Below, one piece after another: positions 1-8,477 of a stretch of 60,629 nucleotides of DNA. Below the pieces are notes generated by a model, which was not told the origin of the DNA, made no database searches, and was given only the letters and a program-made list of their open reading frames with translations. Each line of letters begins with the position of its first letter. The stretch's first letter is position 1. The position numbers and the translations under genes are program-made. Source of the stretch: Planctomycetota bacterium (GTDB lineage Bacteria; Planctomycetota; UBA8742; UBA2392). The stretch spans positions 1-60,629 of the forward strand of contig JADLAK010000011.1 of NCBI GenBank assembly GCA_020848275.1. The letters are read 5' to 3'.

Positions 1-2
1 TC

Positions 3-506
3 GTGCGCAAGGGGTATCGACCGGTCAAGATCGCGCTGGCCACCAACCTGATGGATGCGAAGCTGTGGCCGCCGGAGAAGATAATGGAGCTCTATGGGTT
101 GCGATGGGGCATTGAGAACGACATCCGTGACATGAAGCTGCGCCACGGCCTGGCGATGCTGAGTTGCAAATCACCCGACATAGTGCGCAAGGAAATCTGG
201 TCGGGGCTGCTGGCTTATAGTTGCGTCAAGTTGTTGCTCGGGCGCACGGGCAAAGACCCGCGTCGCCTGAGCCACAAACGGGCGTGTGCGGTGATCCTGC
301 AATGGTCCGCCAAGATGGCCTGGGCGCTGACGACATGCCTGCCCATGCTAAGCAGACAGTTGATAATGCGGCTGTCCGGGCTGACGCTTAGGCGGCAAGA
401 ACGCCCGCCCTGCCCGCGTGCGCTGGTGCGAAACACGCAGGCAGACTACCCCTTCCTCTATCACACTCGCCAACAATGGTACGTCCACTACCTCGCTGCC
501 GCTTAA
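3..506 (+). mobile_element. IS4-family transposase, C-terminal fragment (cut by window edge)
   Basis: This is the C-terminal 167 codons of a DDE transposase; the reading frame is already open at base 3, so the N-terminus lies outside the window. The stretch YGLRWGIENDIRDMK fits the IS4 signature Y-(2)-R-(3)-E-(6)-K exactly, with the Glu being the last catalytic acid. The protein ends at a TAA at 504-506. I could not see a terminal inverted repeat in the short stretch before the next gene at 540, so the right end of the element is not located. Whether the full copy is intact cannot be told from here. Confidence 0.85.
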
Positions 507-539
507 TCCCGCAGCATTGGCCATCACTGGCGGGGCTGT

Positions 540-905
540 TCATTGGGCTTCCGTTGGCCCAATGCCGCCGCGGAACATAAAAAACGCCGCCGCCACAAGG
601 CACAGGCCCGCCCAGAGGAAATCCAGCCGCAGCGGGACTTTCATGTAGAAGAACGCAAAGCCCGCAAACACGATCATGGTGATGACTTCCTGCATGACCT
701 TGAGCTGGCCGAGGTCGTAACCCGCCTCGGCGCCCATGCGGTTGGCGGGCACCTGCAGGCAGTATTCGAGGAACGCCACGCCCCAGCTAAGCAGGATCGC
801 GAGCCACAACGCCGAGTTTTTCTGGTCCTTAAGGTGCCCGTACCAGGCATAGGTCATAAACAGGTTCGAGCCGACCAGCAAAAGCGGCGTCCACAGTTTG
901 TTCAC
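540..905 (-). CDS. DUF486 / DMT-superfamily small membrane protein
   Basis: The 121-residue protein has four hydrophobic segments and matches the DUF486 pattern: an N-terminal SNLFMTYAWYGHLK stretch, a central SWGVAFLEYCLQVPANR and QEVITMIVFAGFAFFYM. Family members are small four-helix inner-membrane proteins related to drug/metabolite transporters; their substrate is generally unknown. Length is normal for the family. It lies downstream of the DmeF-like exporter on the same strand with a 57-base gap, so co-transcription is plausible. A short hairpin at 934-948 sits in the gap but has no U-tract. Confidence 0.85.
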   Translation of the reverse strand: MNKLWTPLLLVGSNLFMTYAWYGHLKDQKNSALWLAILLSWGVAFLEYCLQVPANRMGAEAGYDLGQLKVMQEVITMIVFAGFAFFYMKVPLRLDFLWAGLCLVAAAFFMFRGGIGPTEAQ

Positions 906-962
906 GAACTTTCTCCGGTTGTGTGTTGTGGCATGGGCCGCTGGCCCACGGGATTTCGATTA

Positions 963-1916
963 TCACGCCGCGTTGACGGGTGCGTGGTCGGTCGCGCAAC
1001 GAGTAACCTCCACCGTCAGGTGGGCGATGCGCGCGGCCTGCAGCACTTTCTGGCGGTAGACCTCCGTCTCGCGCGGCTGGCTGGCGACAAGGCTTACGAT
1101 ACAGCCAAAACGCCCGGGGCTGATTTCCCACAGGTGCAGGTCGCACACGCGGCTGTCGTCAACGGACTCGACGGCCTTGCGTATTGCCGTGCTGAGTTCG
1201 CCGCTGGGGGTGATGTCCAGCAGCGCGCCCGCGGCTTGTCGGCACAGGCCCCAACCCCAGCGCACAATCACCGCCGCGCCGATCAGCCCCATCGCCGGGT
1301 CCAGGAAAGTCCAGTGCAGGAAGTAGCCGCCCAGCAACGCGACAATCGCCAGCACGCTGGTCAACGCGTCGGCCAGCACGTGCAGGTACGCCGCGCGCAG
1401 GTTGTGATCGGCCGGCGCATGTTCGTGTTCGTGGTCGTCATCGTGGGCGTGATCGTGATGATGCCCGAGGCCCAGCAGCAGCGCGCTAACGACGTTCACC
1501 GCAAGGCCGATGCCGGCCACCAGCAACGCGCTGCCGAACTCGATGGGCGCGGGGCGGCGCAAACGCTGGATACTTTCGGCGGCAATCCACAACGCAGCGA
1601 CGCCCAGCAAAATCGCGTTGGTATAGCCCGCCAGCGCGTAAACCTTGCCGGTGCCAAAGCTGAAGCGGCCGGACTTTGCCTGCCGGCGCGCAAACCAGTA
1701 GGCCAGGCCCGCAAGCCCGAGCGCCCCGACGTGCGTCGCCATGTGCCAGCCGTCGGCCAGCAGCGCCATCGAGCCCGTGGCGTAGCCCGCCGCAATTTCC
1801 ACGATCATCGTCGGGCCGGTCAGCCCGACGACCCACCAGGTGCGGCGCTCGTGGCCCGCGTGGTCCGCCTGGACAACGTGCGAATGGCAGTAGGGCGTGA
1901 TGTCCTGGGTGTGCAT
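963..1916 (-). CDS. dmeF: Cation diffusion facilitator, DmeF-like Co/Ni efflux transporter
   Basis: This 317-residue inner-membrane protein belongs to the CDF family, which exports divalent metal ions in exchange for protons. It opens with a His-rich N-terminus, has the metal-site motif ADGWHMATH at about residues 54-62 and a matching ADALTSVLAI motif in the second half. A His/Asp-rich cytoplasmic loop lies between them at about 149-165. The HxxxH form of the first site and the overall layout resemble DmeF rather than zinc-type CzcD, so cobalt or nickel is the likely substrate; this is inference. The C-terminal 80 residues form the usual cytoplasmic domain. It starts 19 bases after the stop of the oxidoreductase gene and is probably in one operon with it. 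Confidence 0.85.
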   Translation of the reverse strand: MHTQDITPYCHSHVVQADHAGHERRTWWVVGLTGPTMIVEIAAGYATGSMALLADGWHMATHVGALGLAGLAYWFARRQAKSGRFSFGTGKVYALAGYTNAILLGVAALWIAAESIQRLRRPAPIEFGSALLVAGIGLAVNVVSALLLGLGHHHDHAHDDDHEHEHAPADHNLRAAYLHVLADALTSVLAIVALLGGYFLHWTFLDPAMGLIGAAVIVRWGWGLCRQAAGALLDITPSGELSTAIRKAVESVDDSRVCDLHLWEISPGRFGCIVSLVASQPRETEVYRQKVLQAARIAHLTVEVTRCATDHAPVNAA

Positions 1917-1935
1917 ATCGGCCCTCGCACGTCGG

Positions 1936-3108
1936 CTAGATGACGTTGCGTTCGTCGATGAGCTGGCCGCCGCCGGTGAATCGCGCGTTGCTCAGCGTCG
2001 ATACATCGACCGACTTCGCTTTGCCGTCGAGCACGATTTCACTCGTGACGATGCCCGCGGCGGGCGCGTGCATCAGGCCGTGGCCCGAGAATCCCGCGCA
2101 AATGTAAAGACCATCGACCGGCGGCAGCGTGCCGAAAATCGGGTGGTGGTCCGGCGTCGTTTCGTACAGGCCTGACCATTTGTGCTTGGGTGCGGCGTGT
2201 TCGAGCACAGGAATGCGGTGCATCGCCGTCATCAGCATTTTCTCGCCGTAGTCCTCGTCGAAAACGGTCTCGAACTGCGGCTTTTGCGCCTCGTTGGACA
2301 TGCCGATCAGCACGCCGCCGGATTCGCGATGGCAATACAGCGTTGTTGACAGGTCAACAGTCATCGGCCACGGGTCTTTGATCAGGTCGAACTTGTCCGT
2401 CACGATGATCTGGCGCGGCAACGGCTCAATCGGCACGTCTACCCCTGCCCAAGCGGCGACAACTTTCGACCACGCGCCCGTCGCCAGAATCAGGTTTTTG
2501 CAGGCGACGTTGCCTTTGCTGGTCTTCACGCCGGTGACTTTGCGGCGGGTGGACGAAAGCTCGATGCCCGTGACTTCAACGCCGGTTTCGATCACGGCGC
2601 CGTGTTTGCGGGCCGCACTTGCGTAGCCCTGAGTGATGTCGTTGGGATCGCCAAAACCGTCACGCGCATGGAACGTCGCGCCGCGCACGCCTTCCATGTT
2701 CACGTGCGGGAAGCGTTTGGAAATGTCGGCGGGATGCAACCACTCGACCTTCATGCCGAGTTTGGTCCACATCGCGTGGCTCGTCTTGAAGCGGGCGACA
2801 AGGTCGTCGCTGGTGAGCAAAAACAGATAGCCCCACTGGCGATACTGAAACGGCGTGGCGATTTCTTCCTGCCAGTGTTCGAAGCGGTCGATCGAAAGCA
2901 GGCTCAGGCGCGCGTTGATCTCGGTGCTGAACTGCGCGCGAATACCGCCCGCGCACTTGCCGGTGCTTTCCTGGCCCAGGAACTCGCCGCGCTCAAGCAG
3001 CAGAACGCTGCCGACCTTGCGCTTCGCGAGATGGTAGGCAATCGAAACGCCGATACAGCCGCCGCCGATGACCAGGTGATCTACGCTCTTCTGCACAGGA
3101 TGCTCCAC
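1936..3108 (-). CDS. FAD-dependent oxidoreductase (sarcosine/glycine oxidase-like, DAO family)
   Basis: This 390-residue protein starts with a Rossmann dinucleotide-binding motif, VIGGGCIGVSIAYHLAKR, at about residues 13-30. Near the C-terminus it has YETTPDHHPIFG and a GFSGHGLMHAPA segment, both typical of sarcosine oxidase beta-like members of the DAO family. These enzymes oxidise a C-N bond of an amino acid or N-methyl amine with FAD. The substrate here cannot be assigned. Length is normal. It is the first gene of the 3108-to-540 leftward group, followed by the cation exporter. The start is the only in-frame ATG before the FAD motif. Confidence 0.85.
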   Translation of the reverse strand: MEHPVQKSVDHLVIGGGCIGVSIAYHLAKRKVGSVLLLERGEFLGQESTGKCAGGIRAQFSTEINARLSLLSIDRFEHWQEEIATPFQYRQWGYLFLLTSDDLVARFKTSHAMWTKLGMKVEWLHPADISKRFPHVNMEGVRGATFHARDGFGDPNDITQGYASAARKHGAVIETGVEVTGIELSSTRRKVTGVKTSKGNVACKNLILATGAWSKVVAAWAGVDVPIEPLPRQIIVTDKFDLIKDPWPMTVDLSTTLYCHRESGGVLIGMSNEAQKPQFETVFDEDYGEKMLMTAMHRIPVLEHAAPKHKWSGLYETTPDHHPIFGTLPPVDGLYICAGFSGHGLMHAPAAGIVTSEIVLDGKAKSVDVSTLSNARFTGGGQLIDERNVI

Positions 3109-3193
3109 GAAAGCTTATCGCGGCACATTACCGGGAATTAGCGACAGTTGTAGAGGCTGATAACCGCGGAGACGCGGCGGCGCGGGGAAAGGC

Positions 3194-3276
3194 TTTGACC
3201 ACAGATGGACACAGATAACAAAGGATACAGCAACGGAGAACATATCCGTTGGTATCCATCTTTATCTGTGGTCAAA
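3194..3276. repeat. Degenerate-repeat hairpin, period about 11
   Basis: The left arm (3194-3237) begins TTTGACCACAGATGGACAC and the right arm (3245-3276) ends TATCTGTGGTCAAAA; they are imperfect reverse complements. Each arm is a run of drifting copies of a CACAGAT-type unit about 11 bases long. An outer, GC-richer shell (about 3165-3305, GCGGAGACGCGGCGGCG-like on the left and CCCCGCGACTCGGCG on the right) encloses it. It fills the gap between two leftward genes. Confidence 0.85.
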
Positions 3277-3310
3277 AGTAGTTGCTGCTGTATTCCCCGC
3301 GACTCGGCGT

Positions 3311-4981
3311 TTACTTTTTCAAACCGTCTTCGGCGCGAAGGCGCTTGCGGTCGATTTTATCGCGGTCGTTTCGGGGCAGCACATCGGCGCGGAACTCGAC
3401 CCAGCGCGGCGCCTTGTAGCGCACCAGTTTTGTTTTGCAGTGGTCGATCAGCGCGTCCGAGAGCTTCGCGTCGGCCTTGTGCCCCGCGTTCGTCACCACG
3501 ATCGCCAGCGGCTTGGTCAAACCGGCTTCGTCGTTGCGGCCGATCACGCAGCATTCCTTCACCGCCGCGTGCTGCATCAGGCAGTTTTCGACCTCGAGCG
3601 GGCTGACGAAAATCCCGCCCACCTTGAGCAGATCGTCGCCGCGGCCCTCGTACCACCAGTAGCCGTCGTCGTCGCAGCGGAATTTGTCGCCGCTGACGAC
3701 CCAGCCGCCACGCAGGTGTTCCTTCGATTTCGCGTAGGCGGCGTGGTAGTGCGTCGCCACACTGTCGCCGGAAATCCAGAGCGTGCCGATCTCGCCGGGG
3801 CCTACGACTTTGCCGTCGTCGTCGAGCAATTTCGCTTCGTAGCCCGCAACCAGCTTGCCGAGCGAGCCGGGGCGGATGTCGGCTTTGCCCCACGCGCCCG
3901 CGGGCCGGTTCGAAATGTAGATGTGGAAGGTTTCGGCGCTGCCGATGCCGTCGATGATCGGCACGCCAAAGGCCTTGTCCCAGCGCTCGTGCAGGTCGCG
4001 TGGCAGCGCTTCGCCTGCGCTCCACATGAAGCGCACGGTGCGCAGCGCTTCCATCCGTGCGTGCGGCCATTGGAGGATGTTGTTGATCAGCGTCGGCACG
4101 CTGGTGAACACCGTGACGCGCTCGCGTTCGATCAGCGGCAGCAGGACTTCGGGTAAGGGTCGATCTTTGAACAGCACCGTGGTCGCGCCGACGGCGAACG
4201 GGAACATCAGGTTGGTGCCCGTCGCGTAGCCGAAAAACAGCCGCGGTCCCGCGATAGTAATGTCGTTCTCGCGCATGCCGATGAAACGCTTGGCATAGAC
4301 TTCGGTGTTGAAGGCAAAGTGCGCGTGTGTGTGCACCGCGCCTTTGCTTTGGCCGGTGCTGCCGCTGGTGAACAGCCAGACGGCGGGATCGTCCTTGCTC
4401 GTCGGCCACGGCTTGAAGTCGTCGTCCGGTTCCTCCAGCCAGTTGGAATAGGTCTGGTGGCTGTCGGGCTCGTGCGTTTGCAATGGTGGCGCGACATCGA
4501 TTTCAAAGTGCACCGTGCGCGGTGTTTTCAGGCGTTCGCGGCCGACAACGATCACGTCGTCAGTGAAGCGCCCGCTGCCGCAATAACGGGTGGATTTAAT
4601 GGCCTTGTCGAATTCGGCGAGCGAGGCTTCGTCGATAAACGCAAACTGCGGCTTCACGTAATTGAGGTAGTACTCGTAATCGGCGGCGGGCAGCAGCGGG
4701 TTGATCTGCGTCGCGACGCCGCCTGCCTTGATCGCGCCGAACCATGCGTAGACGAACTCGGGCCGGTCCTGCATGCACAGCAGCACGCGCTGCTCGGGCT
4801 GCAGGCCGTTTTCGATCAGAGTGTAGGCGACGCGGTTGACGTTGCGCGCAACTTCGTCGTAGGTGATGGACTTGCCTTCGAAGCGGATGGCGACCTTGCC
4901 GCCGCGACCCAAGGATATGTTGCTGTCGACGAAGTACTCCGCCATGTTGAAGCGGTCGGGGAACGTTGGAAGGTCGGACAT
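3311..4981 (-). CDS. Benzoate-CoA ligase family protein (AMP-forming)
   Basis: This 556-residue protein is an ANL-superfamily acyl-CoA synthetase that would activate an aromatic or related carboxylate to its CoA thioester via an acyl-adenylate. The phosphate-binding loop reads LFTSGSTGQSKGAVHTH at about residues 204-220. GSLGKLVAGYEAKLLDDDG and WYEGRGDDLLKVGGIFVSP match the benzoate-CoA ligase subgroup closely. The C-terminal catalytic lysine sits in NDRDKIDRKRL. The next gene downstream in transcription is upstream-lying here: the hotdog thioesterase at 5120-5584 precedes it, with a hairpin repeat between. The exact substrate is unknown; benzoate or hydroxybenzoate is inference from subgroup. 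Confidence 0.85.
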   Translation of the reverse strand: MSDLPTFPDRFNMAEYFVDSNISLGRGGKVAIRFEGKSITYDEVARNVNRVAYTLIENGLQPEQRVLLCMQDRPEFVYAWFGAIKAGGVATQINPLLPAADYEYYLNYVKPQFAFIDEASLAEFDKAIKSTRYCGSGRFTDDVIVVGRERLKTPRTVHFEIDVAPPLQTHEPDSHQTYSNWLEEPDDDFKPWPTSKDDPAVWLFTSGSTGQSKGAVHTHAHFAFNTEVYAKRFIGMRENDITIAGPRLFFGYATGTNLMFPFAVGATTVLFKDRPLPEVLLPLIERERVTVFTSVPTLINNILQWPHARMEALRTVRFMWSAGEALPRDLHERWDKAFGVPIIDGIGSAETFHIYISNRPAGAWGKADIRPGSLGKLVAGYEAKLLDDDGKVVGPGEIGTLWISGDSVATHYHAAYAKSKEHLRGGWVVSGDKFRCDDDGYWWYEGRGDDLLKVGGIFVSPLEVENCLMQHAAVKECCVIGRNDEAGLTKPLAIVVTNAGHKADAKLSDALIDHCKTKLVRYKAPRWVEFRADVLPRNDRDKIDRKRLRAEDGLKK

Positions 4982-4993
4982 TTCTTAAAAACC

Positions 4994-5082
4994 TTTTTGA
5001 CCACAGATAAAACCGGATAAAGACGGATGTGACAGCGTTTTGCTTTATCAGTTTTTATCTGTGTCCATCTTTGGTTGAAAAG
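4994..5082. repeat. Degenerate-repeat hairpin, period about 11
   Basis: Left arm (4994-5022) starts TTTTTGACCACAGATAAAAC; right arm (5043-5082) contains TTTATCTGTGTCCATCTTTG. The arms are imperfect reverse complements and share the CCACAGAT core with the element at 3194-3276. The following bases 5090-5115 carry another arm-like run (TCTCCGTGTCTCTGCGGTG) without a clear partner. It lies between the thioesterase and CoA-ligase genes. Confidence 0.8.
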
Positions 5083-5119
5083 CAGTTGCCGTTCTCCGTG
5101 TCTCTGCGGTGAAAGTCCT

Positions 5120-5584
5120 CTAGCCCTTCACCGGCTTGTAAAAACCTGTGCGGTGGCTGTCGGGCACGAGGAAGCGGGTGAACATCTCGCGGTATTTAAT
5201 CGGCACGTCGCGCGATTCAAAGCTGTCCATGTCCAGGCACACGGTCACGAGTTTGGCCTGCACCGCACGCACGGCTTTGTTCTCGCGGCTGGTCGTTCCG
5301 GTGTACATCCAGGTGACGGATTTGACGCCGATTTTGTCCACGCCCAGCGCGATCTCGACTTTATCGCCAAAGCGCAGCGGGCTCAGGTAATCGACTTCCA
5401 TGTGGACGGTCGGGAAACCTACGCGCTCGACGTCGAGCAGGTGGTTGTAGGGAATGCCCAGCCCGCGCTCGAAGAAGTCCTCAAAGCAGCAATGGAAGTA
5501 ATGCAAAAATCGCGGGTAATAGAGGATGCCCGCGTGGTCCACGTCGGAGAAGCGAATCGGGTAAGTAGCAGAGAATAGCGGCAT
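5120..5584 (-). CDS. Acyl-CoA thioesterase, 4HBT/YbgC hotdog family
   Basis: This 154-residue single-domain hotdog protein probably hydrolyses an acyl- or aroyl-CoA. The N-terminus reads YPIRFSDVDHAGILYYPRFL, where the Asp before HAGI (residue 17 region) is the catalytic acid of the 4-hydroxybenzoyl-CoA thioesterase family. It is transcribed toward the benzoate-type CoA ligase at 3311-4981, which suggests a shared substrate class; this is inference from neighbourhood. Length is typical. The stop of the previous gene (cytochrome c) lies 76 bases upstream inside a repeat hairpin. Confidence 0.85.
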   Translation of the reverse strand: MPLFSATYPIRFSDVDHAGILYYPRFLHYFHCCFEDFFERGLGIPYNHLLDVERVGFPTVHMEVDYLSPLRFGDKVEIALGVDKIGVKSVTWMYTGTTSRENKAVRAVQAKLVTVCLDMDSFESRDVPIKYREMFTRFLVPDSHRTGFYKPVKG

Positions 5585-5590
5585 GGTTTA

Positions 5591-5689
5591 GGGATTGGGG
5601 ACGGGGGAATAGGGACTGGGTCTGTTGCAGACCGAATAATACTAACCGACGGCCAACTCCCTACTCCCTATTCCCCATTCTCGATTCCC
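5591..5689. repeat. Degenerate-repeat hairpin, period 7
   Basis: Left arm 5591-5620 reads as heptads GGGATTG GGGACGG GGGAATA GGGACTG. Right arm 5659-5689 reads CCCTACT CCCTATT CCCCATT CTCGATT. The arms are imperfect reverse complements around a 38-base loop. The right arm overlaps the last codons and the stop (5661-5663) of the cytochrome gene, so its final residues are repeat-encoded. Confidence 0.85.
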
Positions 5690-6902
5690 ACTTGTTGAGC
5701 GATCTCACATATGCCGCCAGCGCCCACAAGTCGGCGCTGTTGCGCCCGTCAGCCTCAAGATAGCCCGCCATGCCGATGCCGAGCCCAAGCGAGAGCGTCG
5801 CATATACGCCCTCAAACGTGCCGCGGCGCAGGCGATCTCTAACCAGGTCGCGCGGGGGAAAACCCAGCCGCTTGGTGGTTTCGGCGGCCAGCGGGCCGTT
5901 GCCGCCGCCGTCGGCGCCGTGGCAGGTCGCACAGGCGTACTTTTCGCCATCGTTGAACAGAACGTGCCCGCGCGCGATGAGATCCGCCGTTACTTGCGGC
6001 GGCGTGACCTCAATCGGCCCGTGCTCGAAAGCGTCGGCGTAGCCCTCGTAGGTGACGCGGTTGAGTTCGGCGATGTAGGCCACCAGGTCGGAGCGTTGGG
6101 CGTCGCTCAGCGTGCGCGCGAAGCTGGGCATGCCGCTGCCGGGCAGGCCGTTGGTGATCGTTGAGTAGATATCGTCGAGGGACGGCAGCGGCGCGCGCAG
6201 CGTGCGCCAGACCATCTTCGCGCCGCCAATGTCCGCGGGCGGTTTGTCTCCTGCCTGCTTGAACCATTTCGCTGCGGGTCCGTCGCCGCGCGCCTCGGGC
6301 CCGTGGCAGCCCGCGCAGAATTCGGCGAACAGCTTCTGGCCCGCGACAATGCTGCCGGGCCGCGGCAACTTGTGCTCGCCGCGCGGCCAAGTTGCACGCT
6401 CGCGGCCGGGAACGTCAAGACTTTGCAGAAACCTCAACAGCAAGCGATTGGGAACAATCGTTTTGATTTGCATCGCAATGATCGCATTGAACGATGGCTG
6501 TTGTTCCGGCATCTGGGAGTGTGCGACGACGTCTTGCGGCCGCCAGAGGTGCGCGAGATGCCAGCCGTTGGAGTAGAGGCCGCCGATGCCCGCAAGGTCA
6601 GGCCCCAGCGGCCGCGCGCCCGCCGCTGGTGCGCCGAACGCCGCCGTCATTTCCCTTTCGAGCGTCGACACGGAGTGGCAGCGCCAGCAACCGGAGTCGA
6701 CGTAGGCCTGCGCGAGTTCGCGGTCAAAGTGCTGGCGCTCAGGTGGGGGAGTATCAGGTGCCGGATCAGGTTTGGGTAGCGCAGCGCCGGCGATGCCCGC
6801 TACGACAGCGAGGAGAAGGAGGCTGATCGCAATGACGACGCGTGGGCGCACGAGCAGCATCCTACCAATCACGCGCATCTGCCGCCCCGTTGGGGCTTGC
6901 AT
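5661..6902 (-). CDS. Membrane-anchored tri-haem cytochrome c, CcoO-like plus two cytochrome c domains
   Basis: Three CxxCH haem sites are visible at about residues 72 (CWRCH), 196 (CAGCH) and 324 (CATCH). An N-terminal membrane anchor (VVIAISLLLLAVVAGIAGA) places the haem domains in the periplasm. The first domain resembles CcoO/FixO of cbb3 oxidase: a GPDLAGIGGLYSNGWHLAHL segment and VVAHSQMPE supply the distal Met region. The second and third are ordinary CcoP-like domains. No oxidase catalytic subunit lies in the window, so the partner is unknown; electron transfer is the safe call. The chosen start is the first ATG; a TTG at 6923 and an ATG at 6878 preceded by GGGG are alternatives. The last residues fall inside a repeat hairpin. 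Confidence 0.8.
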   Translation of the reverse strand: MQAPTGRQMRVIGRMLLVRPRVVIAISLLLLAVVAGIAGAALPKPDPAPDTPPPERQHFDRELAQAYVDSGCWRCHSVSTLEREMTAAFGAPAAGARPLGPDLAGIGGLYSNGWHLAHLWRPQDVVAHSQMPEQQPSFNAIIAMQIKTIVPNRLLLRFLQSLDVPGRERATWPRGEHKLPRPGSIVAGQKLFAEFCAGCHGPEARGDGPAAKWFKQAGDKPPADIGGAKMVWRTLRAPLPSLDDIYSTITNGLPGSGMPSFARTLSDAQRSDLVAYIAELNRVTYEGYADAFEHGPIEVTPPQVTADLIARGHVLFNDGEKYACATCHGADGGGNGPLAAETTKRLGFPPRDLVRDRLRRGTFEGVYATLSLGLGIGMAGYLEADGRNSADLWALAAYVRSLNKWESRMGNRE

Positions 6903-6996
6903 GGACGTTAACGCCAAACTCAAGCCTCACGGCTTGGGCTCAATTCTGACGGCTCGTTGGGCCTGAACGGCGCACACAGAACGAAGACCGAGCCGC

Positions 6997-7064
6997 AAAA
7001 ACAAGTCGCCGGGCCAAAGCCCGGCGACGGCAGGCCCTCCTGAAAACCGCAATGCGGTTTTCAG
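6997..7064 (-). terminator. Double hairpin with U-tract after the 7095-8435 gene
   Basis: On the minus strand, a first near-perfect hairpin (7040-7064, arms CTGAAAACC and GGTTTTCAG) is followed by a perfect 10-bp stem (7005-7014 with 7019-7028, GTCGCCGGGC/GCCCGGCGAC, 4-base loop). Next comes TTGTTTTTG. The second hairpin plus U-tract is a good intrinsic terminator for the leftward TPR gene pair. Confidence 0.8.
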
Positions 7065-7094
7065 GCACGCTCTCTTCGGTCGCCCCGCCCCACA

Positions 7095-8435
7095 TTACTT
7101 CGGGGCTTTGGGCTTGTCGGTCTGGCGGAAGCGGTCCTTGCTGTTCATGTACTCGATCAGCCGCGTGGCGATCGCGCCGTTGCCGCGATCCTTGCCGTCG
7201 AGCTCGATGACCTTGTTGTAGATATCGCGCGCCTTGCCGTTGCCCTGTACCTGGTAACACTTGCCCATGTTGATCATGAACGAGGTGTTCTGCGGGCATT
7301 TCTCGAGAATCTTCTCGTAAAACTCGATGGCTCGCTTGGCGCCCTCTTCGTTCATGCAACTGTTACTGTCGCTGGACTCGCGCGCGTAGTCGAACCACGA
7401 GCCGGCGACATTCTGCAACAGGCGGATATCTTCGGGGTCGATCTTGAGCAGCAGCTCAAGGATCTGGGCGCGTTTCTTCCAGTCGTCGGACTCCTGGCTG
7501 CTGGTGAACGCCTGGGCTTTTTCATAGTTGTTGCGGATGATCTGGAAGTCCGCGTCGATGGACTTTGACATTTCGTCGAGCAGCGTGACGGTCTTGGCAT
7601 CCTTGCACAGGTCCGTGGCCTGGTAGGTGCGCTTGAATTCCTTGATGTCCCACTGGACCATCAACAGCAGCTTGCGCGGCTGGCGGCGGCGTTTGGCCGG
7701 GTCCTTGTCGTAGTCGCCTCGGTTGAGCCGGATTTCATCGAGCTTCTTCTTGGCCGCCGACTCGCGTTCGGTGATCAGTTTCAGCTTGTCGTCGGCGGTC
7801 ACCAGCACCACGCGCTCAAGCTGGAACTCGCTGTCCCATTCGTTGAATATCTCAAGCTGCCCGGGCTTGGCCTTGAGCTTCTCCTTCTCAATGATGTAGC
7901 CCTCGATCAGCGGGCGCAGGTCCTTGTTGCGCTGGTGGATGATCGTCAACACGCGGTTGGCCAGCCGCGGCTGGCTGATGCTGTAAAGCCAGATCGCCAC
8001 GGCGGACACGTCAACGTCGTCGGTGCTGGTGCGCACCGGGTAGATATCGATCATGTGCTGCGGCGGCCAGTGCTTGAACGTGAACTCGACGCCGTCTTTG
8101 CTCACGCGGTAAACCGTTTTACCGCTGTCATCCTGGTTGTCGGCGACCAACTGGTAGGCGCGAAACCCGTTCTTGGTGATGTCGCGGATTTCGCAGGGCT
8201 TGACGCCCTTGTCCTTGCCCGGGAATTCGATGTAGGTCTTGGGAAACTGGTTGGTCTCGACCAGGCCCTTGATATAGGCGGGCAGCTTCTTCTCGAACCA
8301 TTCCTTGGCGACGTCCGCCTCTTTTTTGCCGGGGTGAAGTTTGCCCGGCAGCGTGTCGTCGGCAGGGGCGGCGTAAAGGCCGCCGCAAGCCAGCGAAATC
8401 AGCAATCCAGCCACGGTCCATTTGATAAGCGCCAT
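7095..8435 (-). CDS. Secreted TPR-like protein of unknown function (paralogue A)
   Basis: I do not recognise this 446-residue protein. It has a clear signal peptide (ALIKWTVAGLLISLACGG, cleaved near Ala-Ala-Pro) and would be exported. The middle is rich in charged helices (about 200-270 has a basic Lys/Arg-rich stretch). The C-terminal 110 residues look like degenerate TPR helices (KRAIEFYEKILEKCPQNTSFM, GKARDIYNKVIELDGKDRG). Two Cys pairs (KPCEIRD, DLCKDAK) may form disulfides. An AGGAGA ribosome-binding site stands 4-5 bases before the ATG. It lies 42 bases after a related gene with the same signal-middle-TPR plan, and the two are followed by a terminator. Confidence 0.7.
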   Translation of the reverse strand: MALIKWTVAGLLISLACGGLYAAPADDTLPGKLHPGKKEADVAKEWFEKKLPAYIKGLVETNQFPKTYIEFPGKDKGVKPCEIRDITKNGFRAYQLVADNQDDSGKTVYRVSKDGVEFTFKHWPPQHMIDIYPVRTSTDDVDVSAVAIWLYSISQPRLANRVLTIIHQRNKDLRPLIEGYIIEKEKLKAKPGQLEIFNEWDSEFQLERVVLVTADDKLKLITERESAAKKKLDEIRLNRGDYDKDPAKRRRQPRKLLLMVQWDIKEFKRTYQATDLCKDAKTVTLLDEMSKSIDADFQIIRNNYEKAQAFTSSQESDDWKKRAQILELLLKIDPEDIRLLQNVAGSWFDYARESSDSNSCMNEEGAKRAIEFYEKILEKCPQNTSFMINMGKCYQVQGNGKARDIYNKVIELDGKDRGNGAIATRLIEYMNSKDRFRQTDKPKAPK

Positions 8436-8477
8436 ATCAGTCTCCTGAACCTTCTACGAATAGCACGCGCGGCGGCG

